Source: Spirodela intermedia
Taxonomy: Eukaryota; Streptophyta; Magnoliopsida; Alismatales; Araceae
Assembly: GCA_902729315.2 (NCBI GenBank)
Contig: LR746264.1
Coordinates: 6,782,878 to 6,846,877 of the forward strand
Reading direction: 5' to 3'
Length of the DNA: 64,000 nt
Both the position numbers and the translations under genes were made by a program. The notes under the pieces were generated by a model. The model ran no database searches. It was given only the letters and a program-made list of their open reading frames with translations, and was not told the origin of the DNA. This document shows, in pieces, positions 34,577-48,594 of this stretch (position 1 is its first letter; every line of letters begins with the position of its first letter).

Positions 34577-37500
34577 ATGGCGAGCGAAGATGGGCAGAAG
34601 GCTGGAGGCGCCGGGGGAGAAAATGAGGGGGCGGAGGAAATGGTGGTGAACCCTTGGGAGGTGGCGGTGAAGGGCGGGGGCAAGATTGACTACGACAAAT
34701 TGATCGAGAAGTTCGGGTGCCAAAGGCTGGATTCCTCGCTTGTGCGCCGCGTTGAGCGCCTAACCTCGCGACCTGCCCACGTCTTCCTCCGCCGCGGCGT
34801 GTTCTTTGCGCACAGGTATAAGACAGTCGCTCGTCGATAGTCCCCGCACATCTCTCTCTCTCTCTCTTTTTTTTCCCTTCTCCTCATTCTATCCATTTGC
34901 CACCTCTCTCTCAATATCCTGACATCTTCTCGTGTACATAAATACATGTGTCATTTTCTTCCCTTTGTCTCATTGTTCACATCGAGAATAGTGATGTTCA
35001 TTTATAAACTTGTTTTAATACACTACTATGTAGAGATCTGGAAGAGATTCTGGACCTTTACGAGCGTGGGGAGAAGTTCTACCTATACACAGGCCGGGGA
35101 CCATCTTCAGAAGCATTGCATTTGGGGCATCTCGTCCCCTTCATGTTCACAAAGTAAGTTTCAGTTTTGCGACGCCACTCCCTGTCCACGAAATAACATT
35201 TTTTAATGATAACTTATTATCTACCCTAGAAAATTATGTAAAGATTTGGCCTCGTCATCATGTCGAATGATTGGACAACACTATTATTTTATTATTTTCT
35301 AAAACCATGGATGAGCGATGTAAAGTTAAAATGGAAGAGAGATAAATGGTGGATTTTTTACCATAGAGAACTGGTCTATATTATTATTATTAAGTTTGAT
35401 TTCTTTATATTTTTTTAATGGGCATGCTATCTCATGAATATAATATGGCGATGATATTATCTTATAGGTGGTTTGGTGCATATAAATTGCTATCTTCCAT
35501 TTTTTTCTTTCGGGTCTCTATGTTCTTCTAGCAATGGTGGTGGCAGTTAACTTGAGGCGATTCATGAACGTTATTGTGCTTGAAGCGATCGTCAATTGGT
35601 TGATTTCATTGTCAGCAAGTGAACATGAATGTTTTGCAGGTACTTGCAAGATGCTTTTAAGGTTCCTCTTGTTATACAACTTACAGACGATGAAAAGTGC
35701 ATGTGGAAGAATCTCTCTGTTGAAGAGTGTAAAAGGCTTGCTCGTGAAAATGCAAAGGACATCATTGCCTGTGGTTTTGACATAACAAAGACTTTCATCT
35801 TCTCCGACTTTGATTATGTTGGTGGGTAAGTTGTGGTTGTATCATCTGTTTGTTCTTCAGTTGAATGAATTGTGATCTCGTCAGCCATATGCGCTTCTCA
35901 TACCATATTGAACAGTTGAAAGCTGCCAATACAATTAGTAAACATGCGACTCATTTAAGCAATTGTATCGTATAGGCAAAGAAAACTAAAATATCTTATA
36001 TTAATTATTTTTTATGCGACTTGAAACTCACCTATCTTCTCTTAAATGGTTGTTTATTTATTGTATCTTCAAATTCCATATTCCTTTTTCAGTGCTTGAT
36101 TATCATCATCATTGCCGCCCTGCATGTTGAGATTAATGCTCTAATTTCTTGGTATCCATTTATTTCGCAGTGCCTTTTACGAGAACATGGTGCGAGTGTC
36201 GAAATGTGTCACATTCAATAAGGTCAGTTTACTCGTCTAGGTTTCCAGTATTCTGTTGTTCAACTTCTGTTTCATTTTAATAGAGTAACCGTCTTTTTTT
36301 TTTCTTTTTTCCTGCGAGTCATTTTTTCTGATTTTATGTCACCTAAAATTCTTAGAATTTTTAAACAGGTTGTGGGAATATTCGGCTTCACTCCAGAAGA
36401 CCACATTGGGAAAATTAGTTTCCCTCCTGTGCAGGTGTTACTGATTCTATGCTCTTGCATCCTTACAGCGCATTCTACTTTATCTATGCTTATTTGTGGG
36501 TATTATCTTCGTTCATTAACTGTCCTTTATCAGAGGCCATTCATAGCTTAACATTGAAGCAATCATTTTGACTGCAGGCTGTTCCATCATTTCCAAGTTC
36601 ATTTCCACATCTCTTCTCAGGCAATGATAATCTTCGCTGTTTGATTCCATGCGCCATTGACCAGGTGCTAAGATCCCACCTTATAATGCTCAACTGGCTT
36701 CATTTGCACGGTGAATAGTTATGGTTATTGTGCTTTGAGGCATTAGTTATTTGTCATTTTGTCAACATATGTGTCGCTGAGGCCACCCTGTTAACCAAGA
36801 CACATCTTTATGCCATCAAAGAATCCATTTGGATTATGCCAATCTGTATCCAAGTTTTACTGATACTGATTTCAGGGATCAGAACTGAATCTGCTCTGGT
36901 TAATTTCTTTTTGTCAAGGACTTGAAATGCCATTATGACTATTTCTCCTAGATACGTGGTAGAATTACTCGGCCCATGGGCAGGTCAATGTGACATTAAC
37001 CAAACCTCGCCTCTATACTTAACTTGCTCATCCTAGCCCTCTCTCTCCGCCTAATGTTTTGGGATACTCCGACAATTATATGCCCACTTATCCGATGCCC
37101 ACCCCGCCTCATATTTTGCCAGAATGGTATTTCCTACCGATCTATGCTATTCTGTGCTGTATACCTCGCTAATTGGGAGGTGTAGCCACAAGAGCACCAG
37201 TCTCTGTATATCTTCTGGCTCTATCAATTTTCAGTCACAAATACTGCTAATCGGCTTATATTATTGCTGGTTCTGGTTCCTCGTATGATGTCTCTCCCCT
37301 AATTTATGCTGGTATCACTTTTTGAAGTACTCTGTCATGAATGACAACGAGCATTCCTGTTATGCAAAATAAATGAGGCTACGTGATTATTATTTGACGG
37401 GGGGACTCAGCTAGCCGCCTAAAAAATTGATTTCGTCCTTGAATTCAGAAGTTCGCTCTTTGATACCAGAGAAATATAAGTTTGGTGTTCTCTGGCAATT

Positions 37501-40500
37501 TCTTGATTCGTGGACGTGTTTTTTCTTGGAAAACTATTGGGAGATATTCCCCTGTTCATCTGGGTTGAATTTTGAGATGTTACAGCGAAGAACACTTTTA
37601 TGTCTTGTTCCTGAATCCGTGAATCTTAATTTGATTCAATGAACTGTTGTTCAGCTCAGGCTTGGATGCAGGGTTTTCTAACGTTTGATCCTTTCCGATG
37701 GATAGTATCATGCTAATAAATTATATAGAGAGAATCTGATTTTTGAAGTTAGATACTGATCTCGTCATCTGAAAAGCATACGTTTGGGTCAACGTGGATT
37801 CGTTTTAAAGGGGATGACCTGAAGTATCATCACCAAGGGAGAAAGCGCCTTAATACTCTGGAAAATAAATAGTTTCTCCCTTCCTATGTCAATTATTGGA
37901 GACATTGTTCATCCATCTGAACTGCTGGGCCAGCTAATGACATGCACTCTCCTTTTTTTCATTCAGGACCCTTATTTCAGAATGACTAGGGATGTTGCTC
38001 CCAGGATAGGCTACCAAAAGCCCGCATTGATTGAATCATCCTTCTTTCCTGCTCTACAGGTATTTCCCTTACTAAAATTGTTTTATTTGATCTGCATGGG
38101 CATTGCCTTTCTTTTAGGAGAGAATTGGCTAAAAATGGGCACATATATAATGTAGAATGTAGAAACCTGGTGGTAAGATAATGGTTGTTCGTGTCAAGCC
38201 TGCCACATTTACAGTTATTTTATACTCTGGCAGACTTGTCGGCCACTGGTCGTGATATCTATTTCTGCAAAAATATAGATTCTAAGTGATTTGTGAATAG
38301 AGCATAGTCCCCCATGATGAATTTGAGAAAACTTTAATAGGCTAGGAGATATGTTTATAATATGAGTTAGAAAACCCTTTTTATGGGGCCAAATGAAATG
38401 AATATTCTTGTATGTAGGTACTTGTGATCACTTTTTGTGTACAATCCTCGTAATGCTTTCATTTCCCCATCCTGTTCACCTATTCAGAGTTGTGCGGCGT
38501 TCAATAAGTGATTACTTTTTATAGCTTTCTCTGATGCTTCTTTCAACCATTACAAATAATCATCGAATACAGAAATATTGCTTTTATATAGTCGGTTAGA
38601 TAGGTACCTGCTAGAATTCCACATCAATTCATGTGTTAGATGCATGATATCTTAAAATCATGAGAGCATGTTGGATGAAGTTGGGCGAAATGTTTTTTTA
38701 CTTTGTTGTTTCAGTGTCAAGGTCTGCCATATAACTAGTTTTAAATTATATATCTGTTGATTGCTATTTCATTATTTGGAAAAAAAAATATTTTATGGAA
38801 CTTTTAAAGAAATATTTAGCATGAGCCATTCTGTTCGCAGGGTGAAACAGGAAAGATGTCAGCAAGTGATCCAAATTCTGCAATATATGTAACAGATTCA
38901 GCCAAAGATATTAAAAATAAGGTTTGCCTGCGACGTTACTATTAATATCTTACATGCCTACGTTGGTGCTTATTCAAGACTTTGAAATCGTGTAATCTTC
39001 AATGTTCAAATGTTTAATTTACCTTCGTCACTGTTGAAGGCGAGGTTTCTTCCGTATATCTTCATTTCTTCAGTATTTTTCGTCCAAATTTTGCTGTATA
39101 TTGAATATATTTTTTCTCAGGATGGGTTAATCCTAGATAAAGGTAAATGTCTAAGGTCGGGTTCATTGTCTTTATCCTTTTGAGGGGTGGGATCTTAAGC
39201 TTACTATGCCGGGAACTCATTTTGCTCGGTTTTCGTTATGCTTTGTCATTACTTTTATCTCCAATATTATTCAGACCCTTCAGAGTATGTTTTGAAAGAT
39301 GGGCAGTTGTTACATGTTATCAAAGAAAAAAAGTAGAAAAGACTATAGAAGAGAGGCAAAAATAAAGTGAATCTCCTAGCGTTAATACTGTTCTTCGGTC
39401 TTAATTGTACAACTCCCTAGAGAAATATTATTTCTTTATGGGCTATGAATGCAGGCATAACTCCCCCCAGCTTCCTACTAATTACTTAAAATACACCATA
39501 TCTGTCATAGCAATCCTGAGTCACCTGTGATACAGTATATCGGCTTCCTGTTTTGGCCGAGTCCATCCCGTCTTAAAACCTTGGTTAGTCATCAAAGTCG
39601 TGATTTGGTGCCTAGTCAGTTTGCGTTGGAAACATGACCACGCCATTACTGGTAGGAATGTTGAGAACGAGCATGGTTTATAAAATATTACGTGGGAATT
39701 GCTGAACAATATTTGGACTAAACATCATGTGTAGTTTCTTGCTGGCCAAGTAGGGTAAAACAGCAAATACCGATCAAGAATTATTTTTCTTTGTTCTCAA
39801 TTTCTAAATCTGTCGTAAAAAATGTCACTATCTTTCAGTTATTGTTCTACAACCTTTTACGCTAAAAGCTTGAAATGGTTAGTAATTTATTTCAGGTGAA
39901 TAGGTATGCTTTTTCTGGTGGTCGAGATTCGATAGAGCTCCACCGGAAATATGGGGCAAACCTGGAGGTAAGTTTTTTGATTAAATGAATTTCTAAACAT
40001 CATTTGAAAGGGTACTAACGTTGGGTCATGTCGTTTTTTTCTACATCCTATTTATCTGGATGGATAAAAGATTGTGTAATTACTCAAAAAATTTCAGGAA
40101 TTCAAAATGGAGACTGATAGTTTAGGGTACAGAATTGCATCAATCCTTTTTCTCCTATTGAATATAGTGGCAAAAAACTCGGCTGGCTAATTTTGCATTT
40201 TATGGATGAACCTTTATGTACTTTTGTAATTATAAATATGTACAATATTAATAAACAGTGGAAGATTGATAAAAATGAAATAGATGAAGAATCTAGAAAT
40301 AGAAGAAATCGGGCAAACAAGCTTTTCTCTGATATTCCCAACGAACTCAGTGTGGAGTATGCCATAGGAGCACGAAGGAAACCCGGATAACATGATGACA
40401 GTTGTTGAGAGGAAAAGTTCATAGAGAAGTGGAAAGGTAGCATGGGTTTGGATGTTGAATGATTAATTCCCATCGAAACTTCAATGGAGGAAATGTAGAC

Positions 40501-42028
40501 AAATATTTGATTCTTAGCAGACTGGATCCCAGCATGAGATATCGGGAAATGGTAGAATTAGATCTGCGCCCGCCCTTGAACCCAGTCAACTAGGATTATG
40601 AGTTTCGTTAAATAATGATGATTGTCATCCATGACCTGGTATGAAGCAAAGTACAGTTGATTCTCGCTATAATCTGTCATCATGAATTTTGAAAATATTT
40701 TTTTTGTACATGCTATTCTTGGACAATAAGCAAATTTTGTAGCTGAGGTGGATATTGCTAATTCTAACCAGTAATTATATATTGGATTAGAAAAAAAATG
40801 AAAATAAACTCACATTTCCTTATCTAAACGTTACTGTTGAATTACTTACGTCACCATAGGGATCAAACGGTGAATTCTTTTAAAATTTCCACCAAAGTCC
40901 GGTGCACCATTGGTTACAAGTGGGATTTTATAAATTCTTTTGCCCTTCTTTTCCTTTTCCAGTTCCCTATTGAACCCCCTGCATGATCCAGTGTTTCTTT
41001 TGCAACAAACTATTAAAAAATAATTATGAGCTTATACATTCTGTACGGTCGCACCCTGGCTCCAAACTGCCAGACTGATCTATCCATCATGCATACCGTT
41101 TGCCAATCTATACCAAATTTATGATTGTTCTGAATCTCATACTTCATTTAGAATCTAGGCATTTCTTATATGTTCTCATTTCTCTTCAGCTGGCCGTTTG
41201 AGGTTTTTGTGCTGGAGAAGTAGTTTCGGTTACACTCATCATTTGCGGTTTTTGAGCCAGGTTGATATTCCGATTAAGTACCTTGGTTTCTTTCTTGAAG
41301 ATGACGACGAACTGGAGCATATAAAGACGGTACGTAACATGATTTATTTGATCTAGCAGTGCCCTCGAGAAGTGTGTTCATCATCCAAGAGCCAACAATT
41401 CATACTAGACTACAATTTACCACAATTTTTTTTTTGCCTTTATCAGGAATACGGTGCTGGACGTATGCTGACAGGAGAGGTGAAGAAGCGCCTCATTGAA
41501 GTCCTGTCAGAAATGGTCGAGAGGCATTGCAAGGCTCGAGCTGCAGTAACAGATGAGGTAACCAATGTCCCAAGCTGTGTTTTGTTCTTCCCCGGATTAG
41601 GATCACATTGTTTCAAAGTAGATCATATTATGTTTTATCTATATATAAAAAATAAATTGGGACTACAATCTAACGTGATGATCATATATTTCATACAGTT
41701 TATCTCTCCTCTTGCGCCGTTTAGGTGCATTAACACAATCTCGCACATGCCCATAATTAGTGTCTGATGTAGGTGGGACATGAACATCTTTTTTCATGAG
41801 AAAACTGATGTAGGTGGGCAGTTGTCAATAGCCGGGGAATATAATCTAGTTCGGTTGTTTTGTTTACAACTCTCGCGTGTTTTAGAGTGATGAAGCTGGT
41901 CTTTTTTATCTTTCTTGGAGCGCCTCTGGATTTTGCCTGTTTCAGTCTCTGATATGGTGAATCTTCTCTTCTTCAAGATGGTGGATGCATTTATGGCCGT
42001 GAGACCTCTTCCCAACATGTTCAGCTGA
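34577..42028 (+). CDS. Tryptophan-tRNA ligase, cytosolic
   Basis: Class I aminoacyl-tRNA synthetase that charges tRNA-Trp. Exons: 34577-34815, 35034-35153, 35640-35825, 36171-36222, 36369-36434, 36578-36664, 37967-38059, 38841-38921, 39896-39967, 41261-41329, 41447-41557, 41978-42028. Phases close and the product is 408 residues, near the usual 400 of the plant cytosolic enzyme. The HIGH-type motif is HLGH (109-112) within [17 protein letters not shown]; the KMSKS-type motif is KMSAS (286-290). Other family blocks are [30 protein letters not shown] and the C-terminal [16 protein letters not shown]. The ATG MASEDGQ is the first ATG in frame. No transit peptide is visible, so a cytosolic location is inferred. 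The last exon encodes only 16 residues and lies 420 bp beyond the previous one; its position is convergent with the beta-xylosidase gene. Confidence 0.95.
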
Positions 42029-42309
42029 GTCCCTTGTTCCCTCTGAGCTCCACTGAAACCCGCTGGGGCTGCCATATGTTCCGCATCCCCACTGGGCCAA
42101 AATGCGTGCAGGAGGGGGAACTCCAGAGCCACTGGTTTTCTTTGTTCTGATGCCGAGCTCATAAAGCTTATGAGTGGAGAGGGTTTCATTATTTATTGTC
42201 ATAATTTTTTTTTCTTTTCCATCTTCCCCCAGCCCACCCATTCAGTCTGGTCCATCATTTTCTATCTTAAACAAGTTTTCTTCCAAATCAGTAATCTTCG
42301 AAATTTTTC

Positions 42310-42350
<41 letters not shown>

Positions 42351-42366
42351 GATGCATCAGGGATAA
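42029..42366. other. Convergent 3' flanks of TrpRS and beta-xylosidase
   Basis: The stop codons are 338 bp apart. A (GA)n microsatellite of about 39 bp lies at 42311-42349, within 20 bp of the beta-xylosidase stop and therefore in its 3'UTR. No other gene is present. Confidence 0.7.
42311..42349. repeat. (GA)n microsatellite
   Basis: About 19 AG units in the 3'UTR of the beta-xylosidase gene. Confidence 0.95.
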
Positions 42367-44863
42367 TCAAAGGCCTGGAGCCGCCGCGTGGATGGAGAAA
42401 GTGTGTTTCTGGTCGCCGATATGAAGGGTGTGCTCGCCGATCGGAATCCTTCGGATCCCATTTGCGTCTGCGAAGCTCAGATCCTTGCAGACGTCGATGC
42501 CCAAACGGACACGCGCCCGCGACTGCGCCTGCACGTGGAGCTTCTCGAAAGCGACCAGCTGCCTGAACGGCGCACGGTGCCCCCCCGGCGGGCTCGCGAA
42601 CAGGAGCACGGCGTGGGCGCCGTCCCTGTCTCCGGTGTTCTCGACGTCCACGAGCACGTCCATCGCCAGCTCGTCGCATCGAGCGTGGGTCACCCTCACG
42701 GCGGCGGCGCTCAGTAGGCGGCCGGTGGTGGAATTGGCCTGCGCGGGACCACGCCGGCCGGCGAGGTTGACGGAGATGGCGGTGGGCGCGTGGGCGATGG
42801 AGTGCGAGAAAGACGTGTAGCTGAGGCCGTGGCCAAAAGGGTACACCACGGGGCCTCTGTAGAACCTGTAGGACCTGCCGGGGTAGCCGTTCGCCGGGTC
42901 AGCCCTCATCGCCATGTCCGTCATCGGAACCTTGGCGGCGAACTCCTCTGGGTACCATGTTGTCGGCAACTTACCCCCTGCGTAACAAAAGCCCAAGTGA
43001 GATTCCCGGTGGATCTGACTGTTCAAGTGGAGGCGAGGAAAACAGAGGAGGCGATGGAGGTGGTCACCTGGATTGTGGGCGCCGAAGATGACGTCGGCGA
43101 TGGCCGCCCCCCCGGCCTGGCCTGGGTAGCCGACCCAGAGGATGGCGGCGACCTTGGGGTTGTTATTCGCGAAGGTGACGTCCAGGGGGCCGCCGCTCAT
43201 GAGGACCAGCACCGTGGGGCCTCTGGAGGCGGAGGCCACCTTGGAGACGAGCTCTTGCTGGCGGCCCGGCAGGAGGAGGTTCTCCCTGTCTTTCATCTCC
43301 GCCTCCTGCGACTGGTCGAGGCCCATCACCAGGATCGTCGCGTCCGACTCCCTCGCTGCGGTCACGGCCGCATCTATCGGCTGGTTCCCCGCGCAGGGTA
43401 CGTTGTTGCATCCCGGCTGGTGGATGGTCCTTGCGTACCTTCCGATCCCCTGCAGCGGCGTCGCATACCGGCACGGCACGCCGGCGTAATTGCCGATCAT
43501 GGTGGCGGTGGCGACGGAGTTGGGCCCAACGACGGCGACAGTGCGGAAGCGAGAAGCGGAGAGCGGGAGCGCAAGGCGGTCGTTCTTCAGCAGCACGATG
43601 CCCTGGAGAGCGGCCTCCAAGGCGAGGCTCTGATGGGCCGGCGAGCACACGTCAGACGGCCCAAGTTTCCCGAAGGGCTGCTCGGAGGGTTCGCCATCGA
43701 ACATCCCCAGCCGCATCTGGACTGTGAGGGTGTTCGCAAGGGCGTAGTTCACCTGCAGCTCTTGCACCTTCCCCTTCCTCACGGCCCCTTCAGTGTGTTG
43801 TGCGAGAAAAGGCCCACAATCCAAATCCAGGCCTAATCAAGACCATAGACGAACAGTTTCAGGCGAAGGCCCACGCTCGAAGCAACAATAAGAAACCCAC
43901 TGCGGTCGCCGGCGTCGTACCTGCTTTGATGGCGTCGGCGGCGGCGTCCTCGGGCGTGGATGCGTAGTGCTGAGAGTTGTAGAAGACGCCGACGGAGTCG
44001 CAGTCGGAGACTATGTAGCCATTGAGTTCCCACTCGCCCCTGATTGTGTCGAGCAGGAGGTTGCGGTCGGCGCAGGTGGGAACGCCGTCGACCTGATTGT
44101 ACGAGCACATCACGCTGGCCACCTTCCCTTCCATCACGCACCTCTTGAAAGGCACGTTGAAGGTGTCCTCCAGGTCTTGCTTCGTCACCTGCGGCTCCAT
44201 GGGGCGGGACGCGTCACCCAGAGGGATTACAAGGGAGGAAACTGGCGGCGCCACCGGTGCGTCGAGAGCTTACCCGGGCGTTGAAGTGGAAGCGATCGGC
44301 GCCCTTCCAGTTGTCGAGGTCGTAGGCGGTGTAATGCTTGCAGCAGGCGGCGACCTTGAGGCGGTTGGCCTCGTAGCCGTAGGGCTGCTGGAGGCCGCGG
44401 ACGTAGCTGGCGGCGTACCTGCCAGCGACGAGGGGATCCTCGCCGGGGGTCTCCTGCCCCCTCCCCCACCGTGGGTCCCGGAAGATGTTCACGTTGGGGC
44501 TCCAGAAGGTCAGCCCCGCCTGCCCCCCGTTGTACATGGCCCGGCCCTCGTCGGACACCACCTGCTCACACACCACGACTCGCAAGATTAGGGAGGAGGA
44601 AACCCATGCAGAAGAAGATGTAGTCGGCGAAGAAGCTGGCATTTCCGTCGCCCGTGAAGTCGGCATTGATTGGTTTTAGGCGTCTGACGAGCCTGGCTGG
44701 ATCAAGTTCCGATTAACCGCTGGAAATTAACCCTGAAGACCGCCAATCGCCGGACAAGCACCGTCCAGAGCTCTGACCAATAATCATCGGGCTGCCGACA
44801 ATAAATATTTACCGACCAAGAAATGCTTTCAAAGATTTCAGCTTGGCCCAGGAATACAGAGAA

Positions 44864-44931
<68 letters not shown>

Positions 44932-45861
44932 GCCAAGCTCTGACGTGGGATACCGACGGAAAGATAACTAAAGGTGATTGCCCACGGTACAGGTAGTTGG
45001 TGAAAGGAGGAATGTACCGATGTTCTGCGGTAGATCAGGTTTCCGATCCGGTCACTGGAATAACGGGAGTTTCAAGAAGCCGAACGAGGTGAGACTACGA
45101 AATCCGACTAACTCTTGGTGAGTGGGGTCATCAGTGGTCTAGATCTCAGCCCAGGAAGATGAAGATGGATCGGGTGGAGCTGTGTAAACTACAGGTCTCA
45201 TAGATCTCTTCTCTAAACAAAAGCCAACTCCATGTATGTGTCATCATCCCCCTCAACAGGATAGCGAGAGATTCCCAGCAGATGGGTCTCCACTCTCCAC
45301 CCAGAGCATAAAAAGGAGATGGAGGAGAAAGCTGGTGTGGCGTGGGGCTTTGGCTATGCAGTCGTATGAGTCCCTAATGAATCATCATGGATAAAGGAAA
45401 AGCGGCAGCAGTATCAACTTCTTAGATATTATCACCTTGCCGATGTCTTCCCAGAGGGAGGCGTTGAAGGAGGCGGCGGTGAGGATGACCTGGGGGAAGA
45501 TGGTGGCGCCGGGAAAATGCCCGCCGAATCTGGTGCCGGGACCGACGTTGGACACGCCGTGGAGAGCCTCGGACCACCACTCGTAGCCGGATATCCCCAG
45601 TCTCGGCACCCCGGCGGCATTGTTCACTAGCAGCCGGATCTTCTCCTGCAGCGTCAGCCGCCCAATGAGGTCTTTCACGCGGTTGTGTACCGGCATCGTC
45701 CTCCGGCAGAAGGGCAGATGCGCGAACTCCTTTCCGCACGCGAAGGCCGGCCTCGCTTCGGCCCCCTGCCCGAGCAGGGCGGAGCAGGAGAGCACCAAGA
45801 GAACGGGGAGGAGGAGAGAGGATCGGTTACGGCGGTGGGGGGGTGGCGGTGACCCGGCCAT
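42367..45861 (-). CDS. BXL1: Secreted beta-D-xylosidase, GH3 (BXL1-type)
   Basis: Cell-wall enzyme that removes xylose, and in related bifunctional enzymes arabinose, from hemicellulose and arabinan. Exons on the minus strand: 45861-45436, 44561-44274, 44188-43921, 43832-43068, 42977-42367; phases close and give 785 residues. An N-terminal signal peptide is evident (basic RRNR then [17 protein letters not shown]), followed by the mature start around [11 protein letters not shown]. The GH3 N-terminal domain contains [40 protein letters not shown] and IVSDCDS, whose Asp (about 300) is the expected nucleophile. The C-terminal sandwich domain has [16 protein letters not shown] and [11 protein letters not shown], followed by a fibronectin III-like domain ending near IGDQKH. 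The start ATG precedes the signal peptide directly. Similarity is greatest to Arabidopsis BXL1; orthology among BXL1-7 is not proven. Confidence 0.94.
44867..44929. repeat. (GA)n microsatellite
   Basis: About 31 uninterrupted GA units in intron 1 of the beta-xylosidase gene, the longest such tract in the window. Confidence 0.95.
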
Positions 45862-45929
45862 TGGACCCGGGTGGCGGTTGTGATTGAGCAGGGACTGAGG
45901 TGAGGAAGGACGCGGGCGAGGGGGACAGG

Positions 45930-45937
45930 TATAAATA
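45930..45937 (-). promoter_or_regulatory. TATA box of the beta-xylosidase gene
   Basis: TATTTATA on the minus strand, about 70 bp upstream of the ATG at 45861, in otherwise GC-rich DNA. Confidence 0.45.
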
Positions 45938-46094
45938 GGTGGGAAGACAGCGGTGGATGGCATCCGGCCTTTTCTCATTTGCCAGAGAGACTGAGTTGCC
46001 GTGTTCCCACTTCCGACTGGTCCTATTACAAGGCCGATAGATCTACTCCCTCTCTCTCTCTACTAAATTTATCTTCTTTCGCTTTGAGCAAGTC

Positions 46095-46137
<43 letters not shown>

Positions 46138-48594
46138 CTCCGACGAACGGTGGTGGCCGCCGGCAGGTTATCCCTACGGTGCCATGACATCAGTCGCGGG
46201 TCAGGAAGGCGACAAACAACAGGGATGAAGCCGCACGCTTTTTCTTCAATATTTTTCATGTTGTCCTAAAAAATCCTCTTTAATACACGTAGATTCCATC
46301 GACCCATGTATCGTCCCAGGTAACTACACGATTGAGACCTAGCGCATCACGATCAATTACACGAATATATACGATACAGTATTCTAAGCGATACTGACAA
46401 GTCCACCATTATTTTAGATCAAATTTCTTTCTTCGCGTATATTCCATGCAGTACTTGCCAAGTACTACCGCTCTATCCACAATCATACAGAAATCCTGAA
46501 TGTGGTTTACTATTAGTTTATCGAGCGCTCTTATTCTAGTGTTAAATTATTTGGTAATATAATCCCCGATTTTAGGGATTCCCGAGGGACCCATCGATCC
46601 AGTTCCCAATACAATATCATTAGCTTACAGCCGCCATGAGTGCCGTATATTCGTCGTAATGCTTGCAGTTGTATGTTGGTTTTCAATCACCATTACCAGA
46701 ATGTGGAATGGGGTCTAAGTCTCTAAGTTCTTTCCGGTACTTCGCTTGATAGTTCTCTTGGACTTGGGGTTCTTGAGTGGTATAGAAGTGCCTCCTGAGA
46801 GGGAAATGATCCAAGGTAACCCACACCGAGACGGGATTACATCTCATCCTACCCATTTGAGTGCAATCGCCTGCCCTCGTCACCCCAGTGGACGGAGATG
46901 GCCATTGATGGTACCCGAGTTTCTTGCAGGGGAAGCTCTCCCCTCTCATCTTTGTCTCGTTCGTCTCGATCACCCTACCTACTCTATCTACACTGTCTCA
47001 TTCCAAGACTAGAGAGATAGAGAGAGAGAGAGAGCTGATCGATACGGACGAGATAAAGAGGAAAGGAGGCGGGGGGTAGGCAGGTCCACATTGCCGCATT
47101 GGGTCGACAACTGGGGAAGTTCGTCTCCAAGAAGGTAAGCTACGAGAGGAGAGACGTACAGCGGCGGCACGAGCTCTCCCAAGCGGCGGGCGTGGTGACG
47201 AGGTGGCCGGTAACGCCGTCAGGGGGCTAGGAATGGGGAGTTGCCGTGGGAATCCATTATCAGTTGCGAATGGATCACACGCGATGCTCCCCATAGCCGG
47301 AGAGTAGTTCCTACGAAGTTAAAGCTCACGAGGACCGCCGCACCGTAGTTGTGGCTAGTAAATGCCTCACGGATGCCTGGTCTGAGCTCGCACTCATATT
47401 CTCCATGGCTCTATTTAATTTTTCCAAGTGTTAGTACCGAATAGCTTTCGAAAACCGCCTCCTTGGTGGAGGGTAAGCAACCGATTATTAATAAGAAGAG
47501 ACTCCATCCATCTCGAGGTGAGCCAAAGGGCATTGACTAGAGGTTCATTGTATGGGCTGCAACTCGTAGATTGAGCCCACGTGAAGACCCACCCGTCTGC
47601 GATAGGCCACAAGTGAGAGCCTAATAAAAATCGGGAACAACGTCCTGCATATTGCGTTAAATAATACCTTGATATTTGACTACTCATTGCGGCATATTTG
47701 TAAATTTTTATGTTAGGAGTATGTGGGAATCTACCCGAAACTTTTCTCCTGATTTTAGACTCAGATCGATCAGGATATGGATCCTCGCAAAGCCCACGTT
47801 TCATCCCTTTTTCCCGGGTCAATTTGGCCCGGTGTGGCTAGTGCTCAGCTCCAACAAGCTTATCTTCCTATATTTTGGGTCTCAAAGTTAAGTATTAGAT
47901 TGATAATGACAATAAACTAGCTAAGTTGTTATGCGGGCAGGGTCTAAATTTTCCACAGGATCTCGTTATAAAGTCTAGAATCAAAATCAGGCGGTCAGCT
48001 GATCCTCTGCTTTTGATGCATCAGGAAGTCATCGGATTTGAACAGAGTCGGTTCATTCCCCCGGACAGCCCTTCCCTCAGACGGCCCGATCAGGTCGATC
48101 TGATCCCGACCCACTTCTGGGCCCGGGTGAGGACGATTGGACCTCGCTTTCTAATCAGTTTCTTCTTAATAGGTCCATTTTTGGCCAGGAAGGTTCAGGT
48201 GGCACGTGCAGAGGGAGCTGAGTCAGGAGGTGCTCATGAATGCGGTCATTGGACGCTTCGCTTGCCATTCTTATCCCCAACAACCCTCCGCCCCTCCCAA
48301 CTCCAGCCAGCGCAGCGCGTGGGCCAGTGATGTGCCGTTGCCATCCATCCCCAGTTCAGGTGTTCCTTGATCTGGACAAGACAGCTGGTATTTCCTCCAC
48401 ACAGTCGAGTCGGCGGAAATCCAGAAGGGTTCCTCGTCGAAGGTGCACTTAATTTGGTGCCTGTTTTGTCAATCATATAATAAAGAACTGATGACAAACT
48501 TTGAGAAAATGAAGTCTCACATAGAACAACCATACAGAAGGGTGATTCCGAGGATGACGACGGGCTTTGGTGAGAGAGCGATCATAATATCTGG
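45938..48594. other. Intergenic region, no gene recognised
   Basis: A (GA)n tract at 46098-46132 lies upstream of the beta-xylosidase gene. The rest is mixed AT/GC DNA. An open frame at 47415-47822 (minus) contains no recognised domain; the surrounding 47430-48010 sequence, beginning TGTTAGTACCG, could be transposon or LTR debris but I could not find its partner. The right end includes the 3'UTR of AAE7. Confidence 0.5.
46098..46132. repeat. (GA)n microsatellite
   Basis: About 17 GA units, roughly 240 bp upstream of the beta-xylosidase start codon. Confidence 0.95.

Noticed and set aside
37427-38155. Open frames within TrpRS introns
   Set aside because: Only the parts matching TrpRS exons (37967-38059) carry family sequence; the rest is read-through into introns.
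42790-43836. 348-codon + strand frame
   Set aside because: It is an antisense shadow of the GC-rich beta-xylosidase exon 4-5 region and has no familiar protein sequence.
45979-46269. Frame with an ERERER run
   Set aside because: The run is a translated GA microsatellite, not a protein feature. The same applies to similar frames at 23191-23579, 32663-33080 and 42174-42566.
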